Shown here: positions 20,333-31,295 of the stretch, piece after piece
How the letters are laid out: every line of letters begins with the position of its first letter
Numbering within the stretch: position 1 is the stretch's first letter
Assembly (NCBI GenBank): GCA_037447655.1
Contig: JBBHKE010001887.1
Span: forward strand, 1 to 40,000
Reading direction: 5' to 3'
Source: Zygnema cylindricum
Taxonomy: Eukaryota; Streptophyta; Zygnematophyceae; Zygnematales; Zygnemataceae
Length of the DNA: 40,000 nucleotides
Position numbers and translations under genes: made by a program
The notes under the pieces: model-generated
The model's input: only the letters and a program-made list of their open reading frames with translations
Database searches by the model: none
Told to the model about the DNA's origin: nothing

Positions 20333-22178
20333 CTAATGAGAGGAAAAATGTTATTCGGACCGAAACTTACTTCCAGACACCGACAATCTGCATGTCGAAT
20401 AAAAATCGTTGTGCGCCCCTATTGTAAACATGGACCTCTGCAGCCACATTATTGTTCCCCTCAACTTCGCCATATGCATTTTTAAGTGATGGAAACGTCA
20501 CAATATAGTTTTGGAATACAAACCATTGGGATTGTTTGATCAATGCCTGCAAAAGAGAACGCTAGTCCGTAGAATTAACACTGGGTTCATCAAGCAACAG
20601 TCACTTTTGACCACTAAATCAAAAATCGAGTTTTTAACCAAAAATGTTGTATAGACTCCATTACTGAACAACATAAAAAACAACACTTAAATCCGTTTAT
20701 TTTTTACACCCCAAATTGGCCTTCCAAATTCGAAACATTCTTTCGATTTCTGAAAATTTAAGAATTTATGAGAAAAAGTGACAAATAAAACCACCTTGGG
20801 CTAACTATTTTAGAAAACCAATTACAATATTTGTAGATAAAAAGTATGCACCCCAAACCAAAAAAACAAAACCGGCATAGGAAAGCGTAACACAGACAAG
20901 CTAGAATGAAATAAAAATAAAAAACATATAAACATAACGATTTTTTTCTACATTTCATAAACTAAGGGAAGCAATAAAAAAAATATAAATTGAACAAAGG
21001 TAGCAAAAGCATCTACCATTTAAAAAAAATGCAATAAAAACAAAAATTGCTAAGATTTTTAAAAACATCTCTTGTAAAAGTAACAAAAATGCTTATGAAT
21101 GACCAAAGTTCGCCAAAACACCTACCGTACAAAAAATTACGTTGATCTCTTCATATAACTACCCTCAAAAGTGGTCATTTGAAAGTAAAAATAAAGAGAA
21201 ACCGAAAAAATGACAACAACAAAAAAAACAAGTATAAAGCATTGCAATGTTGTGCTACCATGCAAAACTTGCCACAAACGACAAGACACAAATAAAAGAA
21301 AGACTTTTATGCACTTTTGAAAAGCATGCAAAACAAAGAAATTCAAACAGAAAACAAGAGCATGGCAACTACGACACTTTATTGGGGAAAAACTATGTGG
21401 ATTTATAGATACGCTGATGGATACATCTCTACCGGTCTGGAATACTGTGGACGTTTGTAGGTCAGCATGAAATATTTCATGGTTTGGCGTGGAGAGACGC
21501 AAGCCGATATATCTCCGTCAAAAGTACTTTCCTCCGTTTTAGGGTGAACCTCCATCAGCTAAAAGTTTACACCATGGAGCTATCAGTGTTAAAAACAGTA
21601 TAGCGACGCCCCTTAATTACAAGGCCTAAAGTAGAATTAATAATACTATTTTTTTTTCTTTCCCCTAACATAGGTACGGTTTAATTAGTGTCACGCACAA
21701 TAATTAACAATGTATTCAAATAGTGTAATGTGCGTGTGTCATTTTATACAACAAATCGCTCAATATTTCAACTGAAGATAAAAAAAAAATGGTAGACAAA
21801 AGCGCCGACCCGAGAAACAGAGTGGCGTGGACACGTTGAGCGCTCTCAGATTTGATAAAGAGAGGGTGAAATAGCGCAGGATTGTAGTTATATGTTTAGA
21901 GGTCGACTATGTGAACACGGGCTATAGCGGCTGCACTATAAAAATGCTTAGATAAATTAGTGTAATGTGTCTTAATTAGGGTCAATGTTTTGTTGAAAAG
22001 CATCAAGATTCTCCAAGCGTAAACATTGAACGTTCGATTTGCGATTTTTTTTATTGCTTTCAGGTTGTTTGAAATGTTTGTCCTTCCAATGAGATAGTAC
22101 GCCCGTACAAATTTTACATACATTCGGATATTAAGCTTGAAAAATCTTTAACAACTTTCACTCTAAACACAAGTCTAC
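20333..22178. other. Long AT-rich intergenic stretch
   Basis: About 1.85 kb with many A and T runs. Minus-strand frames at 21137-21502 and 20758-20958 are low-complexity and have no recognisable domain or splice context. I see no supported gene. Confidence 0.45.
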
Positions 22179-22229
22179 GTGGTAATGTTAGGTATCGAGG
22201 GCCGTTTGTCGATATTCAATATGTACCGA

Positions 22230-22580
22230 ACTTTGAGCATCCGATATCATCAATATATCGAGGAGCTTAATATTGCGATATTTTTGCAATATATTGGCCG
22301 ATATCATTATATATTTCAATCGCGATGTATCGAAGTGACGCTAGGTCAATTTTTTTTTCCAAACACACCCCCCCCCCCTTGCGTGGCGGGCGCTCAATCG
22401 GCGGGAGGGGGGGCAAAGGTTTTCCGAACTACTTTTCGTACGGTATTGCGTACTGGATCTGTAAAGACACCCACATTTTACCAAATATATCGCGATATAT
22501 ATCGCACCGGGACCGACATATTATATTATCGCACCGATAATGCGATAATATGTAATGATAATATGTGTATATGTGATGAT
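22230..22580. repeat. ATATCG/GATAAT-rich degenerate repeat with a C/G homopolymer block
   Basis: Short words such as CGATATC, ATATATCGCGATATATATCG and GATAATATGT recur, and a similar patch appears at 33835-33945. A run of Cs at 22368-22378 and of Gs near 22402-22414 sits in the middle. No function is evident. Confidence 0.45.
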
Positions 22581-22581
22581 A

Positions 22582-22615
22582 TGTAATGTTGGATAGTTGG
22601 ATACCCAACATTACA
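22582..22615. repeat. Perfect 11-bp hairpin
   Basis: TGTAATGTTGG and CCAACATTACA flank a 12-base spacer and can form a stem-loop. It sits at the boundary between the ATATCG-rich patch and the CCAATAAGACT array. Confidence 0.55.
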
Positions 22616-22641
22616 TGTTACATAGGATGTCAAGTCTTCCT

Positions 22642-22932
22642 GGATGCCTTTAGAGGTCCCATCATGTGTCTTGCATATGTCGATCCAACAAGACTGTAAG
22701 CTTGCTGAAATGTCCCTTCCAACAAGACTTTATTCATACATCCCATCCAATAAGGTTACGTTAGTTTGTGCCTTCCATCCAATAAGACTACTATATAATT
22801 GTTTATGCGAGACTAATCATTTGTTCATTCGTCCCATGGAATAAGACTATACGGTTGTTTGTACCCCTATCCAATAAGACTATTGTTCATATGTCCCATC
22901 CAATAAGACTATACGACTGTTCATATGTGAGG
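22642..22932 (+). repeat. Degenerate CCAATAAGACTAT tandem array
   Basis: About seven units of 28-40 bp share the core ATCCAATAAGACTAT followed by a variable TGTTCATATGTCC tail. The clearest units are near 22740, 22782, 22838, 22868 and 22896. Each well-kept unit contains a CCAAT pentamer. The array ends about 480 bp upstream of the start codon at 23411; a role in transcription is conjecture. Confidence 0.6.
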
Positions 22933-23410
22933 GGGACGTGTGCCGAGGTGATATGACACCTTCTACGTCCTATCTTCATAGGACGTTTTGTCTTCTTGTA
23001 CATTCTAATTAATAGAGCTGTTTGCACAAAATAGTGAGGCCCATTTTAACTCCTAAATGCTGATATGAACAGTTATCTTGTTCTTATTTGAGCTTCTAAT
23101 TAATGTAGTTCACACCAGAAATATTGTGGATTACAAAAAATAAGGTTATGAAAATTTAATGTGGGCTGGACTAAATAATAATCTTCGTTGTGCAGTAACA
23201 TGTCACGGTAGACACATACTTTCCTTTCTTCCTCTCTCTCCTCCCATCCCTCTCCCCGCACTTTCCTTCTCCTCCTTCCCATCTTTCCTCCTTGCTCTCC
23301 CTCTCCCTCCCTCCTGCTCTCCTTCACACCTTCTCACTCCCCCCCCCACCCTTTTTTCCCAATTTTGTCTTCTCTGTTTTTCTTCTTTCAGTTACGGAGG
23401 AGAGGAGAAT
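22933..23410 (+). other. Upstream region of the 23411 gene with a long pyrimidine tract
   Basis: From about 23219 to 23390 the sequence is almost wholly C and T and ends in TTTCTTTCAG at 23391, a strong 3' splice site 19 bp before the ATG. This suggests a 5' UTR intron, or an upstream coding exon that I could not identify. Before it, 22933-23218 shows nothing clear. Confidence 0.45.
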
Positions 23411-24013
23411 ATGGCCTTGGTGTTGAGCGGTGAAAAAGAGAGTAATTTTGTGACTGTTACTTCGGGAGGAATGGAACTTGTTATCCCGAAAGAGGGAGGA
23501 GAGGGAGAGAGTGGAGGAACTCGTGTTATTGGATCGAGGGATATGGCCCGTTATTATCGACAGAGACCTCCTCCGTCCGATTCTCGAGATGTTAATCTCT
23601 CTCGAGCTTTAGTTGCAAGGTATGTGATTTACTTTTTTTTTTGTAAACCTAATTTCTTTATACTGCAATTTATTTCATAAGTACTCACCGTTTTTCTGTT
23701 TTTTGTTTGGTTTTCATTGTAGATGTATTTTCATAAATATGATTCTGTTATAGCGTTTTTTTTTTTTGACTGTAATTGACTTATTTTTTTGTGTACTGAT
23801 CGTTTTCTTTCTCTCTTTTTATTCTGTTCGTTTTTTGTTTTTTTCAGGTATAAGGTTATGGGACTTGCAACGAGGCAACCGGACTGGAGGAGTAAAAAAG
23901 GAAAACTTTTGGACTCAGGAGTTCGAGCGAGTCAAAGGGCAGAAATAATAAGATCGAAATTAGGGTGGAAAAATAATGTCATTCGAAATTTACCCAAGAA
24001 TGTGACATATTAA
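23411..24013 (+). CDS. Unrecognised 124-residue basic protein, two coding exons
   Basis: Exon 1 is 23411-23619 and exon 2 is 23848-24013. The donor is GCAAG|GTATG and the acceptor TTTTTTTCAG|GTATAAGG, with the intron splitting an Arg codon, so the 375-nt frame stays open to TAA at 24011. The N-terminal half is acidic to neutral with VTSGGMELVIPKEGGEG. The C-terminal half is basic and reads like a conserved module: RDMARYYRQRPPP, SRALVARYKVMGL, RQPDWRSKKGKLLDSG and SQRAEIIRSKLGW. There is no signal peptide, membrane segment or zinc motif. I do not recognise the family and assign no function. A strong 3' splice site lies just upstream, so more 5' exons may exist. Confidence 0.7.
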
Positions 24014-24177
24014 GTTTCATTTGGTTTTTTTTTCCAATTCGAGGGTAATTTTTTTGTAGTATTCGACAGTGTATAAGGCAATTGTCTCAAACTTTTGCAA
24101 TTTTTTTTTTTATGACCTTTGTAAGAGAAGAGAAGGACAAGATAAGAAAATCTACGCTAAAATTTGTGGGATTGGAA

Positions 24178-24183
24178 AATAAA
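24178..24183 (+). promoter_or_regulatory. Possible polyadenylation signal AATAAA
   Basis: AATAAA lies 165 bp after the stop codon of the 23411 gene. The distance is reasonable, but the surrounding sequence is AT-rich, so a chance match is possible. Confidence 0.35.
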
Positions 24184-24523
24184 TGAAGAAAGAAGTGATT
24201 TCAATTGTTGCTTTTTATAAGCTGGTTGTTCATCTAGATTTTTTGTGATACATGTGTACCATTTTGAGCTTGTTTGTTTGTTTTTTCTTTTTTTTCCTCG
24301 AGTTTTTTTTTACGTGTGCAATGTGAATGGTTGAGGGTAAAAACCCAGCTGTTTTTTTTTAATGTTAGTGAATATTTTCAATCTTGTTGTCCCTTTTTCC
24401 GTACAGTAAAATCGAGCCTAATAACCCGTGTCCGATTCAGTAATTACTTTTTCTGCATTACATGAATCAAACTTCAGGTGACTGATATTTAGGAAGTTGG
24501 AACTCCACCAAAAGTGGTTTTAC
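24184..24523. other. Intergenic, T-rich
   Basis: T-rich 3' flank of the 23411 gene; no feature could be supported. Confidence 0.4.
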
Positions 24524-24738
24524 TACACCGCTTATCGTTATTAGCGTTAATGATTTATTAGTGTTAATGCTAAACTAGAATTAATAGTACTCATTTAGTG
24601 CAAAGAGACGTGGAAGGAGACGTGGCAGATTGAAGTCATCGTCCTTGAATAATGTTGTTAGCTCTATTTTGTGATTTTTGGCCAAAAAAAGTAGCGACCG
24701 AATTAGTGTTATTAACGCCAATAATGATGAGGGGTGTA
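24524..24738. mobile_element. MITE-like element, subfamily 3, intact (215 bp)
   Basis: It runs from TACACCGCTTATCGTTATTA to CCAATAATGATGAGGGGTGTA. It matches the two halves of the interrupted element at 17633-18306 and so serves as the empty-site reference for the nested insertion there. Confidence 0.82.
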
Positions 24739-25601
24739 GTCAACGAATGAGTTGACACGGCAGGTTTTTGACTTTTCTCGAATGTTAGAACCGACGGATG
24801 CGAGATTTTTTGACGCGAATACTGACATTCATATGAGACGCAATCCGACTTGGTCTTATTGGTGGGCAGGTGCACTACAAATTTATAATACCATAAACAT
24901 AATGTGCGCAAGTGTTTTATTAATGTATTTTAAGTTTTTAACTGGCTCCATGAGAAATGAATTAGAATCAAAATCGAATCGAGTCGTAGACTTTAATTTG
25001 CGAATGAAATATTGACGCGTGTGTAAAATTTGTTATACAACCAAGACTGCGGCCTGAATCGAAACAATTATCCCACGGGAATAAATGTAAACTTCTGAGG
25101 TACGGCAGGAAACAAAGGACACCTGGAGTATCTTGGAAATTTCAAACTTGGAACAAGTGAATCCATTTTGAGCCAATCGGCTACATAGTTTTTTGCGTTT
25201 AATACTTTAATTTTAACATTTTTTTTTTTTTTCCTTACGTTTGTCTAAGATCGTTGACCACGCAGATTCTCGGTCAATATCTGTAGATTTTTAATTTCAA
25301 AAGATTCTATATAGAGATTCTAAGTAGAATCCAGAAGGATCCGAGACCTGGCGCTGCCGGGAGATAATCATAATCTGATTTCATTTGGACCGACAGAAGT
25401 CACTCATAAGATTGATAACTCTGTCAAAAATTTCTCTAATCAAAGTAAAGATATTATTTCCAAAACGCGATGGTAAAAGTGAGTAAAACCATCAAAGTAC
25501 AAAACATGATTGTAAATTGAAAGTACAGTAAGAGGAAAATTAATACTGCACAGCAGTCCTGAGAACAATTTTACAAAGAAAAAAAAAAAAGAAAAAAAAA
25601 G
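24739..25601. other. Intergenic, nothing recognised
   Basis: About 860 bp of AT-rich sequence between two MITEs. The short open frame at 24752-25015 has no conserved features. Confidence 0.4.
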
Positions 25602-25822
25602 TACACCATGTATCGTTATTAGTGTTAATGTTTTTTTCGTCTCTTTAAACATCTTTTATCCGTACACACATGTCGGTTTTTAGATCTGACGGCTGCGACT
25701 GAAAGGTAAGATTATCAGCTTCCGATTGGCGGTGTCAAAGTGAAAATCGGACAAGTGTGTACGGAGAAAAGATGTTTTAAGTGGCAAAAAAAACATCAAC
25801 ACTAATAGCGATTCACGGTGTA
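25602..25822. mobile_element. MITE-like element, subfamily 2 (221 bp)
   Basis: Ends TACACCATGTATCGTTATTA and CTAATAGCGATTCACGGTGTA. The interior CCGTACACACATGTCGG and ACAAGTGTGTACGGAGAAAA pair as in the copy at 16173-16392. Its right end is 178 bp upstream of the ATG of the SGS3-like gene, so it lies in the likely promoter. Confidence 0.85.
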
Positions 25823-25999
25823 CTGTACTAGATCTGCATTCGGAAGGTCTCCAAAAAATTTGAAAACGATCCTGTAGGCTTTTTGACATTTGTATGTAAT
25901 CTTTAGCAGTTTGATCAATCCTTCATAATTCTCCAAAAAGATAAATAAAACCATAAAGAGACAAACTATTCGTTTGTTGTTCACTTTCATTCAAGCGAC

Positions 26000-28900
26000 A
26001 TGTCTTCTTCACGAAGAGTTAGAGAGGGTTCAGAACGGCGAGAAAATTACCACACCGAGTTCCCGGAAACTTCCCGAATTTCGTCGTCTTCTGACCGTTA
26101 TCATGAAAAATCCAGATACAGTTCTCCTGGCCCTTCACAATTTGTCCAGTCTGGTCCACCTGGCTTTAAGCGAAATCTTAGCCCTAATTCTTACTCTAAC
26201 CCTAACTCTCACCCAAACCATTATAATACGTTCTCTCATCCTAACTCTAACCCTAACCCTAACCCTAACCCTTCCCCACTCTGCCCCTACCCCTACTTTC
26301 TTCTTACCCTAACTCTAACCCTAACCCTGACCCTAACCCTAAGCCTAACTCTAGCCCTAATCCTAACCGAAGCCCTAACTCCAACCCTAGCCATTATGCT
26401 AACCCTGACCACAACCCTAACCTTAACTCCAACCCTAACGACAATTATAATCCTAACCGTAACACTAATTCTAAACGTAACCCTTATCCTAGCCCAGACA
26501 ATACTTTTATCCCCAACGCAAACTTCGATTCAAATTATCACAATAATAATTTTTCTTCCAGTAACAATAACAATGACCAGTATTCTGAATCCACATCTTC
26601 TTTCAATCTAATCGTCATCATGTTGACCGCCATTATTCCGTCCGCAAGTCGGGATTTTCGACTAAAAACGACAAAATGGAAGAAAGAAAGCCCGTAACAC
26701 CGAATACATATCCAAATTCGTCTCATCCTCGATTTGAAAGAGCAAATTACGATTCTAATTCGTTGAATGAAGGAAATAGAAACGTGAAAGAAAACGAAAT
26801 CGAGGATGTTCATGATGGCGGTAGTGAAGTTAATGATGAAGAAGATGATGATTATGATGATGATGATGATGATTTGGACTCTAGTGATGATGGCAATGGA
26901 GGAGGAGAAGCGAAAAAGTTAAAGAAGTTGAAGTGGAAAGAAAAGTACGCAGAAATATTGAAGAATAATTGGAGCCATGTGAAAAAGGCAGATGTCGAGA
27001 GCACCGAAAAATTTCCTTGTCCAGTCTGCAAACAGGTGAGAGAGGGAGAAAGGGAGGGAGGGAGGGGTGGGGAGAGGAGGAGACGGGACAGGGAGGGAGG
27101 GAAGCTTTAACACTGAATAAATTTGTGTCTTTCGTTCCCTGCCTTTCCCATCCTCTGTCTTGTTGTTGATGCTTTTCCAGTTTTTTCTCTCTACCCTCCC
27201 TTCTCCTCCTCTCCACCCTCCCTTGTCCTTTGGCCCGCCTTCTCTTCCTTCTCCTCCCTCTCTCCCTCCCCCCCCCTCCCCCCCCCTCCCTCTCTCCTTC
27301 CCCCTCTCTCTCTCCCTCCCCATCCCTCTCTTCCCCCTTTCTCCCACGCCTTCTCCCTCTCCCTCTTCCTCTCCCTCTTCCCCCCTCTCTCCCTCATCCT
27401 CTCCCTCTCCCCCCCCTTTCCTTCTCTCCCCCCCCTTTCCTTCTCCCTCTCCCACTTCCTCTCCTCTCCCTCTCCTCTCCCTCCTCTCTCCCTCTCCTCT
27501 CCCTCTCCCTCTCCTTGTCTCCCTCTCCCTCTCTCTCTCCTCCGCCCCTTCCCCCTCCCCGTCCCCCTTTCTCTCTCCCTCTCTCTCCCTTTTTTGTCCT
27601 CTCCTGTCGCTCTCTCTCTCTCACCCCTGTCTCTTTTTCTCCCTTGATCTTTAATGTCATCTTGTAAAGCTACATGCTTTTTGTAATGGACATGCTAGTT
27701 TCTTGAGTAATATATGAAAAATTAGGTTTTTTTTTCGATAATGGACAAATTTTTTTTTTTTTTTCTTTTTTTGTTTTTTTTCATCTTCTCGATGATATAA
27801 TTTGAGTGGACTTGAAGCAAATAGATTTTTTTTTTTTTTTTTTTTTCCTTCCCCACTGACGCCCCTTTTCTTTTCTAACGATTGCAATTCATTCGTGTCT
27901 TTTATTTTTTGTTTTTTTCTTTTCTCAATGTTGTAGCAATTGCGTGGATTGAAAGCAATGCTTCAACATGCAAACAAAACTGTAAACAGGAAAAAGATTT
28001 TAGAACATTCTGGATTTGCACTTGCTCTTGAAGATTTTCTCGGTAAGTTTTCTTTTATTGCGGCTCCACGACTATCGTTATTAGAGTTCGTTAAATATTA
28101 TCGTAAACACCTTATTGGGATTAACTACTTTAAATTGTGTTAAATTATATTTTGCCACGTGGCTTGTTATGGGTCACTAAGTAAATAGTGTTTTCGTTGA
28201 CACTAATTTATAATATTGGGATAAAATACCCTCACTCGATTTAGTGTCATAAACTCTAATAGCAATGAAAGGTGTACACGGCCCATCACTATTAGTATTA
28301 AACATTTTTATTTGAACATATGCCAGGAGACGTGGCAGATTATGGTCCACGTCCTTAAATAGTGTAGTTTATTCTATTTAAGGTATTAATGTCAAAATTT
28401 TGAGGTGCCGATATAGAGTTCATAACGCTAATAACGATTCGCGGTGTACTTGCCACCTTATCTCAAGTAGAGATATATTTCATGTTTTTGGGTTTGGGTG
28501 GGGAAAAACTTGTTGCTTCTTTTGATAAGGGCAGAGGCTCTCTATAAATAATGCAGTCTGCTTGCTAAGTATATTCTGAAATTTCATCAAAATGGGAAGA
28601 AAACTAAAAACAACAGTAATAATGTAAACAACAGTGATAATATCATCTGTAACGAAAGAAATCCAATTCTAAAAAGATATGGTCATGAATTGCTAAAAAC
28701 GGAATAGGTTCACTCACTTCAGTCAACTAGTAAAAATATTGCTTTTTTGGAAAGCGTTACGATTCACTGGAGTTCTTTAATCATAAAGGGAAAGACTCGA
28801 TTACAACATTAATCATTTTCACCTTCCCTCATCACATATTTTTAGCTTATTGACAAAGTCCTGACAGTACATTTATTACAATTATAACTCAAATCATGTA

Positions 28901-31264
28901 GCTACGCAACTACTCCACTAATCTTTATTAGTGTTAAAGTTTTTTTCGCCACTAAAAACATCTTTTCTCCGTGCACACTTGTCGGATTGTCATTGCGATG
29001 GTTGCCATTGAAAGGTAAGATTCTTACCTTCTGGCGGTCTCAGTTTGACAATTTGACGAGTGTGCACGGATAAAAGATGTTTTAAGTGGCGAAAAAAACT
29101 TTAACACTAATAATGATTAGCGGTGTAGTGTCACTATGCAACTAAATGACTTTAGAAGTATACAACTATAGAACTGTTTTACTATATGAAGTATGTAATT
29201 ATATGACTATAACTGTATGACCATATAACTATATTTCAACATGACTATATAACTATATAACTATATAACTTTATAACTATATAACTATATAACTATATAG
29301 CTATATAACTATATAACTAAATAACTAAATAACTATACCACTATACGACTGTACGACTATACGACTATACAACTATGTAACTTATATACTATATAACTTA
29401 TATAACTATATAACTATGTAGAAAGTGAAATAGATTATATTATTGGCCTTATATTCAGCTGGTTATAAAGCGTCTCTGCAGCGTCAGTTCTGAGTAATTG
29501 AGGTGTATATAGGAAACTCTAAAAATACCCTAAAAAATAATAACAAATCTTAGAAAAAGGCTCACAAAAGCCCGTAGAAATTCCAAACTAAAAACTGGTA
29601 CAATTTTGCAGATCATTTGATGAGCAAAAAATGCGTAATTAAAAGACCTTAAAAAAATCCTAAGAAAATCCAAAAAAATCGTAAGAAAATTGCTAAAAAA
29701 CTTCTGAAAATATGCTTGCGAAAGCGCCGTAAACCCGCATTTCAAAATCAAAAACGCAATTAATAATTAAAACAGCAACTAAAAATTAAAAAAGCAATAA
29801 AATAAAAAAAAATAAAAAAAACGAAAAAATTTGCAGGTCAATTTTACGAGGAAAAACCGGAAGTAGTCGGTAGAGCCGAAGTTAAACGAGCAAGACAAGA
29901 AGATATAGTGTGGCCTCCTGTAGTAATAGTAGAAAATACCTGTACCGGATACGACGGAAATATGAAAATAGGACTCGGAAACCAAGAAATTCAAGATTTA
30001 TTTGAGGGAAGTGGGGCCGAGAGTGCAAAACCAAAATATACAGCGAAAGGACATATGGGAGTTAATTTTCTTCAGTTCCCTCCAACGGAAGGAGGGTATC
30101 TACAAGCCGTAAAACTACAAGAAGAGATGCAAAGGGGAGGAAGAGGGAGGAAGGAGTGGTTAGAAGCAAGGAGGGGATTGGGGTGGCGAGAGAAAACCGA
30201 CCCGAGGTTAGTGGGGGAAGACGGGCAAAGAATTTTATATGCCTATATGGCAACTCAAGAGGATATGGAGCGGTTAGATAAAGACAAAAAGTTTGTTAAA
30301 CATTGGAAAATGGAGTCGTATGTGAAAATGGTCGAAGAGCCGACGAAAAAAGCGAAACAGGTATACCTCTTATCGGTGTTAAGAGTTAGGGAATTATTCG
30401 GGTTAACACTTTGTTCATTTAATGAATTATTAGCATTAACACTTTATTTAGTCGAGGGGGGGAGAGGGGGTAAGAGGGGGGGAGTGGGGGGGGGGAGACG
30501 GGAGGAGGGGGGGGGGAGGGAGAGGGGGAGAGGGGGAAGAGAGGGGAGAGGGAGAGGGAGAGAGAATACATGCTTTTTCTCCCGACTTATGAGAAATAAA
30601 AAACAAAAAAAATTGATGGGATTTTCAGGAAAATATCTTACTTCAAAGTCAAAACCAATTGTTAGAGGCGAGAGTTCAACAGCACGCAAAGGACATCGAA
30701 AGTATTCAACAACGGGAAATCGATACTAACAATAAGGTGGGTGAAGGTTTTTTCCATGCTTTCTAAGGATTTTTTTATGGTTTTTTCCAGGTTTTTTAAG
30801 GTTTTTTTAGGGTTTTTTGGGGGTTTTAGGATTTTCTAGGGTTTTTTAGGAGGATATAGGGTTTTTAGGGGGTTTTGTGGATTTTTAGGGTTCTTAAAGG
30901 GTTTAGGTTTTTAGGGTTTTACGGGTTTTTAGGGTTTTACATTATCGCTATGGGTGAGGTTTTCAGTTATGGTTTAGGTCCTGATCTTTCTTAGGGTGTT
31001 TTTAGTTGGTATTTGAGGGGTTTTTCAGGTTTTTTATGATTTGTAAGGTTGGGACAAGATTAAGTTGTTTGACCACCATCTGTTTTTTAATTGATTTGAT
31101 TGATTTTTTACTTGCTTGCTTTTTGCTTGGTTTTTTACTTATTTTCTTAATTACTTGCTTTTTGCTTTCTTACTTGCTCTCTTGCTTGCTCTTGCTGGCG
31201 CTTTCTTTCTTTTTTTCATTGTTTTTTTTTTTTTTTCTTTTTTTTCTTGCTTTATGCTTACTTG

Positions 31265-31295
<31 letters not shown>

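Noticed and set aside
26180-26480. Interstitial telomere insertion
   Set aside because: The hexamers are degenerate in a way that keeps Asn, Pro and Ser codons, continue into non-repeat coding sequence of like composition, and have no insertion boundary.
27123-27667. Overlapping Ser/Pro/Leu-rich frames of 145-178 codons on both strands
   Set aside because: They are composition artefacts of the CT tract in intron 1, with no motif, and sit between the exon 1 donor at 27036 and the exon 2 acceptor at 27936.
29223-29410. CRISPR-like regular repeat
   Set aside because: The 8-bp AACTATAT units are contiguous with no spacers, in a eukaryotic intron.
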